From positions 1 to 20,040 of the forward strand of contig WJIN01000002.1 of assembly GCA_014730295.1 (NCBI GenBank): a DNA stretch of 20,040 bases, given 5' to 3'. Position numbers and translations under genes: made by a program. The notes beneath the pieces were generated by a model. It was not told where the DNA came from. It ran no database searches and was given only the letters and a program-made list of their open reading frames with translations. Numbering within the stretch: position 1 is the first letter of the stretch; every line of letters begins with the position of its first letter. Below are positions 9,040 through 15,063 of this stretch, piece after piece. Origin of the DNA: Promethearchaeota archaeon. GTDB lineage: Archaea > Asgardarchaeota > Lokiarchaeia > Sigynarchaeales > SOKP01.

Positions 9040-10464
9040 TTGTCATCTAATATACCTCATATAATAAATCACAAAACCCCCTTGATTGAAACTAATATTC
9101 TATTAGTTATATTAAGTTGGAAAAATTGTATCAAAATGCCAATATCGGGTAGTTATCAACATCATTCGATCCAGAACATAAAAAATGACATTGTTATCTT
9201 CTTTGGTGGGAAGGAATGTTCTATCTCTACAGTTAACGGATATCTACATTCTTTATTTGGCTTAGGGTATTATTATACCAAATTTGAAATACAATCTCAA
9301 AATTACATAACAGACCATCGCGAATTAACAGGTTTAATATTATCCGATTTTGTCTATGATCATCTAGCAACTTCAGATAGTGTTGCGTTCCAAGATGATG
9401 CTGAGGTAATTTTTACAGATCTAGTCGTAAAAGTACCTCTTAATCTATCTCACAAATCAGATACTAAAAAAACTTTTATAAAGGGAACGCTTATGAGAAA
9501 TCTCTTTATTCCCTATAAAGATATTTTTCTTGAAATGATGAATTATATTAAAAAATCTGATTCCTATCAAATCAAAAATGATGGGGTTATGGTCCTAAAT
9601 GCGGATTGGAATATTTTTAACAAAATTTTAATCTCGAAGAGAATGCAGGATAGTAAGAAGAATAAGTTTATCAATCCGACTGCGGGTATCACTCAAATAG
9701 AAGTGGGAGTTGATAGATATTTACAAAATATTTTTTCACCTTCAGAAATCATAGAAATAGAGGAAAAGGTTAAAAAATTAAAAGAAATATTCACTTCTAT
9801 TGAATTAGATCCAACTTATCTATTCTCATTAATAGAGAATACCTCTAAACATTTACCAACACCTCCAATAAACTCTGAAGAATATCAGAAATCTTCTCCT
9901 TATAAAAAGTCAATTCTTATTTCAGCTGGAAGCCGGTTAAATGAATATAAAGCATGGCCCCTCAAATTAGAAGCTGACATTGAAAAGGATTATACTTCAA
10001 AAGTTAAAGTAGAATATGAAAATAAGAATAAATTTAACGTTCAAATAGAAGAAGATTCACTCAAAAATAACAATATGGAGAGTTTTTCAACACCAAAGGA
10101 GGGAGATTTTATCTTAAGGAGTATGAGACCAAATATTGTAAAAGAGAAAAAGCTCCCCGAACCTTCTATAAATACAATTGATGATATCTTAGATTATCTC
10201 ATAAAGGTAATAAATGAAGATTATGATATGCCAACTTTAGGTCGAGCTTTTGAAATTGCTCATCAAAAATTGCTGAAGATCGTATTATATGTTGATTATA
10301 TGTGGGAAATGAGCAAATTAGCAAATATTTATAAAAAAAAGAATCCGAACTTGGGTTTAAGTGAAAAGGAAAAAGAAAACTTGCTCCGTAAAATTTATGA
10401 TTGGAAAACAAAAACTAAAAATGGTCAACTTAAAGTAGGACAAAAATTAAAAGAGGAAAGATAA
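9040..10464 (+). CDS. Uncharacterised 474-residue protein, operon with roadblock-like gene
   Basis: Family not recognised. From the TTG start it has 474 residues. That start is supported by GAGATGAT at 9026-9033, a good anti-16S match 6 bases ahead. ATG at 9136 (442 residues) is the alternative and lies just before the first well-folded stretch, NDIVIFFGGKECSIS. Residues about 45-260 look globular alpha/beta, followed by a helix rich in E and K (IIEIEEKVKKLKEIF). Residues 275-365 are polar and probably flexible, with PSPYKK- and KEGD-like segments. The last ~105 are helical (DDILDYLIKVINEDYD to the end) and strongly basic near the terminus. No membrane span, signal or metal motif is seen. Its TAA is one base before the next ATG, so the two proteins are probably made together and may form a complex. 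Confidence 0.75.
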   Translation: MSSNIPHIINHKTPLIETNILLVILSWKNCIKMPISGSYQHHSIQNIKNDIVIFFGGKECSISTVNGYLHSLFGLGYYYTKFEIQSQNYITDHRELTGLILSDFVYDHLATSDSVAFQDDAEVIFTDLVVKVPLNLSHKSDTKKTFIKGTLMRNLFIPYKDIFLEMMNYIKKSDSYQIKNDGVMVLNADWNIFNKILISKRMQDSKKNKFINPTAGITQIEVGVDRYLQNIFSPSEIIEIEEKVKKLKEIFTSIELDPTYLFSLIENTSKHLPTPPINSEEYQKSSPYKKSILISAGSRLNEYKAWPLKLEADIEKDYTSKVKVEYENKNKFNVQIEEDSLKNNNMESFSTPKEGDFILRSMRPNIVKEKKLPEPSINTIDDILDYLIKVINEDYDMPTLGRAFEIAHQKLLKIVLYVDYMWEMSKLANIYKKKNPNLGLSEKEKENLLRKIYDWKTKTKNGQLKVGQKLKEER

Positions 10465-10465
10465 T

Positions 10466-11161
10466 ATGGCAAGTATAAAATCTGCGATTAAATATCTACA
10501 AAAAGCATTTCCTGATGTAATGGAAACGGTATTATTTAATACAAAGGGAAAAGTCTTGTACTCAAGTAATGATTGGAGCATTGAGAATGAAGTTAGGACT
10601 CTTTTATCGGTTTGGTGGAGTGAGAATGCTCAATTTATCAATTTAAATGGCACCAGATATTCAATTCTTCAGATGGAACCCGAACGATTCGTCGCAACTA
10701 ATCGAAAAAAACAAGGCCATCTGGTTGGGGCAGCAACACCAAGTATGGATAAGTTTCTTATCGCACATATTAGTCCTAAATCGAAGGGGTGGTTTCACGG
10801 GGCATATCCTACAGTGGCACGAGCAGCAGCAATGATAGAAACGGGGTTAGAAATTAATTTAGAAAAAGGAAAAAGATTTAAAACGTCCAAGCAAGAAAAG
10901 GATGTTAGAGATGAGATCTTTGAGGAGGATTATTTTACTTCATTCATAGAATCCGCAAATAATCCAAGCACCTCTTTGGTCCAACAAAGATCGCGAATAG
11001 ATTCTGACTTAGTAAATGAAGTTGAAACACTACTGGAATGGATTAAAGATCCGGAGGGTTTGGCTGGTTTCATAAAATATTACCTCAAGGTAAATGATTC
11101 CAAGATGATATCTCGTTTATCGAGAATATACCAACAGCTTTACAAAATTTTTTATAGGTGA
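10466..11161 (+). CDS. Probable roadblock/profilin-like fold protein
   Basis: A 231-residue protein whose first ~115 residues read like a roadblock/LC7 or related profilin-like fold. The pattern is helix (IKSAIKYLQKAFP), strand pair (METVLFNTKGKVLYSSNDW), helix (NEVRTLLSVWW), then strands GTRYSILQMEPERFVATN and GHLVGAATPSMDKFLIAHI. A second part with YPTVARAAAMIETG and a helical tail (VNEVETLLEWIKDPEGLAGF to the end) is not assigned. There is no membrane span. The ATG at 10466 follows the upstream TAA by one base, and GAGG sits at about 10453-10456. Roadblock-like proteins are abundant in Asgard archaea, where some work with small GTPases; no GTPase is in this window. The fold call rests on reading the pattern only. 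Confidence 0.6.
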   Translation: MASIKSAIKYLQKAFPDVMETVLFNTKGKVLYSSNDWSIENEVRTLLSVWWSENAQFINLNGTRYSILQMEPERFVATNRKKQGHLVGAATPSMDKFLIAHISPKSKGWFHGAYPTVARAAAMIETGLEINLEKGKRFKTSKQEKDVRDEIFEEDYFTSFIESANNPSTSLVQQRSRIDSDLVNEVETLLEWIKDPEGLAGFIKYYLKVNDSKMISRLSRIYQQLYKIFYR

Positions 11162-11176
11162 GAATTTGAATAACCA

Positions 11177-11641
11177 TCACCTTGATACTCTATATTTCCA
11201 AAGGTAAATATATTTCAGGATTTTATTGAATTTCACTTCAGCAATGCCGATACTTACCGATGATTCAAATAAGACCATTATAATATGATTTCTCTTGAAC
11301 TTAAATCTACTTTCAGTTTGAGTAGAGATTAGTTTCTGATTATTATCAAGCAAATAAATTATCTTTTTATAATTCGATTTGTACGCTCTGGCACGGATTT
11401 CTAATTCTTTTAGTAAATTGCTAAGAATTTCCTCCGGAAGCGATGAGTAAATAATCAAACCCAAAGGTTTCACAATCGCAGCACCCAAAATTTCGTTTTT
11501 GTTGATTAGATTCTCGAATAAGTTTTTCGCTTTAATTGTTAGAAGCGGCAGTTGAGGCTCCCAAAGGCCTCTTACAAAAAACCTCAAATCCCATTTCGAG
11601 TTTTTTATCTCTAATAACTCTATGCTTAATTGACTCTGCAT
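11177..11641 (-). CDS. Roadblock/LC7-like protein
   Basis: A 154-residue protein. After ~35 residues that may form a strand-rich N-terminal extension (LSIELLEIKNSKWDLRFFV), the rest fits a roadblock/LC7 core: helix AKNLFENLINKN, strands LGAAIVKPLGLIIYSSLP, helix EEILSNLLKELEIRARAY, strand KKIIYLLDNNQKLIST, and strands RNHIIMVLFESSVSIGIAEV. It ends in a basic tail. The gene converges on the 9040-11161 pair, their ends 15 bases apart. With that pair it makes two candidate roadblock-fold genes side by side, which suggests a shared role, though opposite orientation argues against a single transcript. The ATG at 11641 is preceded by a run of A on the coding strand and no clear ribosome site. Confidence 0.65.
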   Translation of the reverse strand: MQSQLSIELLEIKNSKWDLRFFVRGLWEPQLPLLTIKAKNLFENLINKNEILGAAIVKPLGLIIYSSLPEEILSNLLKELEIRARAYKSNYKKIIYLLDNNQKLISTQTESRFKFKRNHIIMVLFESSVSIGIAEVKFNKILKYIYLWKYRVSR

Positions 11642-11677
11642 TTTTTTTTAAAAATTAGAAACATATTTCCTAATTTC

Positions 11678-11948
11678 TCAAGCATAATATCTAAATAGAG
11701 AATGATTTCCAGGACCTCCTCCCATTGAGTATCCGATGTACGCCAAATTATTCATATCTATATCAGTTCGAGTAGTATTAAGATAATTTATGATTGCTTG
11801 AACATCTAATATCAGATTTCCTCAATCCAAACTGCGCTGAAAATAATGTAGAATCCACATTTGTAAATCTATTTGAAAAATATTGCTCAAATTGTAAAAT
11901 AACTGATTCTATGTGAAGTAAGAAAATACAATGTATTCTAGCTTCCAT
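11678..11948 (-). pseudogene. Alpha/beta-hydrolase remnant with nucleophile elbow
   Basis: The 560-base stretch 11642-12203 has no intact gene, but its left part on the minus strand holds decayed hydrolase code. One frame from ATG at 11948 reads ESVILQFEQYFSNRF and TLFSAQFGLRK. After a frameshift near 11815, another frame reads LDVQAIINYLNTTRTDIDMN and NLAYIGYSMGGGPG, ending at TGA 11680-11678. GYSMG (11734-11720) is a G-x-S-x-G nucleophile elbow preceded by the expected strand, as in dienelactone-hydrolase or acyl-hydrolase relatives. The parts that would carry the catalytic Asp and His are missing, so the gene is both shifted and truncated. The remaining 11949-12158 is AT-rich with nothing recognisable. 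Confidence 0.6.
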
Positions 11949-12158
11949 AATTCGCGTTTTACAAATATAAAAAACCTCAACCTCTTGATTAAATAATAAA
12001 AAAATCCTTGTTTAATTGTATCCTCTTTGTTTATAAAAACTTATTATAAGATTTTTGAAATCAGAAGATTGAGTTCTTTTTTAAAGGAATGAAAGAGAGG
12101 TCTTTTGATAAATTATTTATTTTTTGATATAATATTTAATTTAACTTCTTAAAACGAG

Positions 12159-12167
12159 TATAAAAAA
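12159..12167 (+). promoter_or_regulatory. Putative TATA box for tRNA-Val
   Basis: TATAAAAAA lies about 40 bases upstream of the mature tRNA 5' end, preceded by purines. It would allow a short 5' leader to be removed by RNase P. The call is based on position and composition only. Confidence 0.4.
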
Positions 12168-12203
12168 GGTTTTTAAAAAAAAAGTAATTTTACTTATTAA
12201 AAT

Positions 12204-12308
12204 GGGCTCGTGATCTAGCGGTATTAGTAATTAGCGTAGCTTCTTGCTGCCTAAGATGCCCGCTTGACGTGCGGGAAATCGAGGGTTCAATTCCCTCCGA
12301 GCCCACCA
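12204..12308 (+). tRNA. tRNA-Val(GAC) with D-loop intron and encoded CCA
   Basis: The acceptor stem 12204-12210 (GGGCTCG) pairs fully with 12298-12304 (CGAGCCC). The anticodon stem CCCGC (12259-12263) pairs with GCGGG (12271-12275) around TTGACGT, giving anticodon GAC (12266-12268), valine. The T arm is GAGGG-TTCAATT-CCCTC (12281-12297). The discriminator is A12305 and CCA 12306-12308 is encoded. The D stem is ATCT (12213-12216) with AGAT (12254-12257), but 37 bases separate the two strands instead of about 8, so an intron is needed to restore a normal D-loop. Confidence 0.92.
12224..12252 (+). other. tRNA-Val intron in the D-loop (predicted)
   Basis: GCGG (12218-12221) can pair with CTGC (12247-12250). 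Each strand is followed by a three-base bulge, TAT and CTA, and the D stem closes the outer side: a relaxed bulge-helix-bulge substrate for archaeal tRNA-splicing endonuclease. Cutting after the second bulge base on each side removes about 29 bases and leaves an eight-base loop, AGCGGTAA, with the usual GG. The exact ends could shift by one or two bases. Confidence 0.7.
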
Positions 12309-12333
12309 TTCTAACAATATAAAAGGTAATAAA

Positions 12334-12813
12334 ATGCCAATACGAATCCGTTGGAGATCAAAAGATTATATAGGCTACGGATTAATGCTTTTAGGAGGGT
12401 GTGGATTATTTCAAACATTCTTTATTCTATTTGCCCAATATTTTCTCCTAGTTGCTAACTATTTTATTATTATCATTATCCCTATTGGGACAACCTTAGC
12501 TCTATTTTATGCATCTTTGATAATATTTGAGAGTTTTGCTGAGGTTCGGCGGCGAAGAAAATTGAGAAGCCAATTCAAAAAAGTTTCCAAAGAAGCACAA
12601 GCGTTTAAGAGATTTTTAGCATTCCCAATTACTCTTCCATTACTAATTTCATTTATTGTGTTTGTAATTCTTTTCATATTAGCATATTTAATATTTGGCA
12701 CCTTTCTTAATAATCAGTTGTCATTTTTGATCTCAGAAAATGTTGCAGCTATTCTTCTTCTCCTAGTTGCAAATGGATTTGAGAGATATTATGCTAAAAT
12801 TAGGAGATATTAA
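12334..12813 (+). CDS. Four-helix membrane protein, function unknown
   Basis: A 159-residue integral membrane protein just downstream of the tRNA. Hydrophobic segments are at about residues 14-38, 42-66, 95-122 and 129-148. A strongly basic cytosolic loop lies between the second and third (EVRRRRKLRSQFKKVSKEAQ, residues 70-89), and both termini are basic, which by the positive-inside rule puts both ends and this loop in the cytosol. AAGGTAAT at 12323-12330 is a fitting ribosome site for the ATG. The tRNA and this gene may share a transcript, as only 25 bases separate them. I do not recognise a family. Confidence 0.7.
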   Translation: MPIRIRWRSKDYIGYGLMLLGGCGLFQTFFILFAQYFLLVANYFIIIIIPIGTTLALFYASLIIFESFAEVRRRRKLRSQFKKVSKEAQAFKRFLAFPITLPLLISFIVFVILFILAYLIFGTFLNNQLSFLISENVAAILLLLVANGFERYYAKIRRY

Positions 12814-12947
12814 CTTTTTAATTTCAAATGATTTCCTATTTCTTGTCCTCATAAGATTGAAGAGAACTTAAAAAAAACCAATTAGTTTTTTATCGTAATT
12901 CTTTTATATTAAATTAAAGATACCATATATTAGCCGTATTTACTAAT

Positions 12948-13820
12948 TTGTATAGGTGGTTTTTTATAAAAGTTGAAATTCGTTGCCCTATTTGTTCTAC
13001 TACAAAAAAGATCGATATTTCTACGAAGGAATTAGAGAAGATTCAAAGAGGTCTATTGGCTATTAACATTCCAAAGTCTGTGGTGTGTGAACATAATTTT
13101 GTGGCATATGTAGATAGTAACTTTCATGTGAGGAACTATTGTACTACAGATTTTGAAATTTTGGTCCCTGATGATCAATTAGAGATTCAAACACCAGATA
13201 TTCCAATTCATAAAATGGACCCTCTCTTATTAAAGATCAACTTAGCTCCCTCCATTTTATCATATATCTTAAGAGGTATCTTTTCTAAACAAAAAATTAT
13301 TATTGTTTCAGATAAAGAATTTTTGATACCACATTTAACGAATCTTTTTGAATATATAATGGAAGATTCATTTGAAATGGATCTATCAATCACTTTGGAA
13401 CAGAATTACATAGATTCTTCTAAAAATTGTGAGGACGCTCTTATCTTTTATGGAAATAAGATTATTACTAACGAATCTTCTGATAAAATTTTATCAGAAA
13501 TTAGCATTGAAGAGGATATTATTGAGAAATTTATGTCTGAAAAAGATTTACAAACAAGTTTGATTATATTAAAAAATGAAATTAAGAAAGCCTACCATAT
13601 CTCACAAGATTTCATTGATATTATTAAAGCCTCTGAGGCAGAGAAAAAGAATATAAATCCTAAACAAGCTATTGGAATGCTCGAAGAAGGGCATAATATC
13701 AAAATCTCTTCCGAATATCTCGAATTCTTATATATCATCATAGAAAATTATTTCGGGATTGACGTACCAAAGAAGATAAAAAAAGTTTTTCAATTATACT
13801 TGGGAATTTCCTATTTCTGA
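12948..13820 (+). CDS. Zinc-ribbon protein, first of a tandem paralogous pair
   Basis: About 284-290 residues, function unknown. Near the N-terminus are CPIC (C13, C16) and VVCEHNF (C47, H49), a C-x2-C...C-x-H site likely to bind zinc. Its spacing of 31 residues from C16 to C47 is identical in the downstream paralogue. Shared blocks are RGLLAIN, NFVAYVD and TSLIILKNEIKKAY. The middle is alpha/beta, the C-terminal ~110 residues helical, ending in a hydrophobic tail. The only in-frame standard start is TTG at 12948, but AGGTGG (12954-12959) lies inside that reading and sits 6 bases before ATA at 12966. Starting there gives M-K-V-E-I-R-C, matching M-T-K-V-S-L-R-C of the paralogue. The N-terminus is therefore uncertain. 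No signal or clear membrane span. Confidence 0.72.
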   Translation: MYRWFFIKVEIRCPICSTTKKIDISTKELEKIQRGLLAINIPKSVVCEHNFVAYVDSNFHVRNYCTTDFEILVPDDQLEIQTPDIPIHKMDPLLLKINLAPSILSYILRGIFSKQKIIIVSDKEFLIPHLTNLFEYIMEDSFEMDLSITLEQNYIDSSKNCEDALIFYGNKIITNESSDKILSEISIEEDIIEKFMSEKDLQTSLIILKNEIKKAYHISQDFIDIIKASEAEKKNINPKQAIGMLEEGHNIKISSEYLEFLYIIIENYFGIDVPKKIKKVFQLYLGISYF

Positions 13821-13980
13821 AGCGATTTAATAATAACAAGTAGGAAATTAAATGGAAAGTATCTTTTGGATTTAATCTCCTTACAACATTAAATTTAAAT
13901 CAATAATATCTTATAATATTATTAACAAAAATTTTGATATGGTTGTATTAATTTAATAATTTCTAGAAATTGAGAAAATT

Positions 13981-14829
13981 ATGACAAAAGTATCTCTCAG
14001 ATGTCCAGAGTGTGGCGAAAACGGATATATCGAAGTTTCTGAAGAAGAATTGAGTAACGTTTCCCGTGGATTGCTAGCTGTAAATGTTTCTGAAGAAATA
14101 ATCTGCAAACATTCTTTTGTAGCCTACGTGGATAAAAATTTAAAGATCCGAGATTGTTTTATGGCAGATTTTCATATCGAAATCCCCGAATTGGTTTCCA
14201 CCCAAACAGTAGAAGCTGAGGAAATTTCTAAAGCAGATAAAATTGACTTGGTTTTGATTAAATTAAATTTGCCAGCAACTTTAATCGCCTATCTACTTAA
14301 AAGTATCTTATTGGGCCAAGAGATTCTTATTTTAAATGATCAAAACTACCTATATGAACATATCCAAGAATTTATCGAATATATTACGGAAAATTCATTC
14401 GATACGAATTTCAAAATTATTCCCCGTGAAGATTATATCAATAATAAGAAAGAGTACAAAAATTATGTAATCCTAGAGGGAAATGAGATAGTTAATGATA
14501 AAGATAACCTCCTATCGGATAATAAGTTGAATGTGGAACGAACTATTGTTGAAAAGTTTCTTGCTGAATCAGATGAGCGATCGAGCTTAATCGTCCTTAA
14601 AAATGAGATCCAGAAATCATACTCCTTAGCGGAAAAAATTATTGAATTCATTAATAGTTATGAAGGGAAAGAAATCCAGTCGAAGAAAATTATTGATTTT
14701 TTAGCAAAAGAGGAAAACATCAATATTAAGATTCCTTATTTGAGATACTTATTGGACATTGTAGAACACTATTTCGAGATGGATGTTCCCATCTCTTCTG
14801 ATATTAGTAATTTTCTTGGTTTCTTATGA
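13981..14829 (+). CDS. Zinc-ribbon protein, second of a tandem paralogous pair
   Basis: A 282-residue paralogue of the gene 160 bases upstream. C8-P-E-C11 and IICKHSF (C42, H44) form the same C-x2-C...C-x-H site with the same spacing. RGLLAVN, SFVAYVDKN and SSLIVLKNEIQKSY match the first copy, as does the C-terminal helix LDIVEHYFEMDVP. Similarity runs the whole length, so this is a gene duplication rather than a shared module. ATG 13981 begins directly before the zinc site. The AT-rich 13947-13962 could be its TATA box, making a short-leader transcript. No enzyme motif is seen; a binding or adaptor role is guesswork. Its TGA is followed by an open frame without stop to 15021. Confidence 0.8.
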   Translation: MTKVSLRCPECGENGYIEVSEEELSNVSRGLLAVNVSEEIICKHSFVAYVDKNLKIRDCFMADFHIEIPELVSTQTVEAEEISKADKIDLVLIKLNLPATLIAYLLKSILLGQEILILNDQNYLYEHIQEFIEYITENSFDTNFKIIPREDYINNKKEYKNYVILEGNEIVNDKDNLLSDNKLNVERTIVEKFLAESDERSSLIVLKNEIQKSYSLAEKIIEFINSYEGKEIQSKKIIDFLAKEENINIKIPYLRYLLDIVEHYFEMDVPISSDISNFLGFL

Positions 14830-15021
14830 AATTGTAATTTATCTTTATTATTTTTCTTAGCTATTTCTAGTATCACCTTTGCAATATCCGTATGTGTATT
14901 TAGATATATATGTTTCATAGTGAAACGTGGATTTCACGAAGATCAGATTAAAAAATTGGATTTTGAAATCGCATTCACTCAAAGAAATCTCGATTCCTTA
15001 TGCAGATTTTTACATCTTTAG
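14830..15021 (+). other. Open frame continuing after TGA, encodes a membrane helix
   Basis: Directly after the TGA of the second zinc-ribbon gene, the same frame stays open for 63 codons to TAG 15019-15021. It reads SLLFFLAISSITFAISVCVF, a convincing membrane helix, then basic and amphipathic residues (IVKRGFHEDQIKKLDFEIAF). No ATG, GTG or TTG lies at its front; GTG in the middle is the first standard start. It may be a small membrane-protein gene with an unusual start, a readthrough extension, or chance. The first paralogue also stops at the equivalent point, which argues against simple loss of the end by mutation. Confidence 0.3.
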
Positions 15022-15063
15022 GAAAAAAACATATATTAGGTTTAACTCGTATAATTAAGATAG

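Noticed and set aside
12204..12258. tRNA-Val fragment as a split or permuted tRNA
   Set aside because: All arms are in normal order within 105 bases; a single D-loop intron explains the extra sequence.
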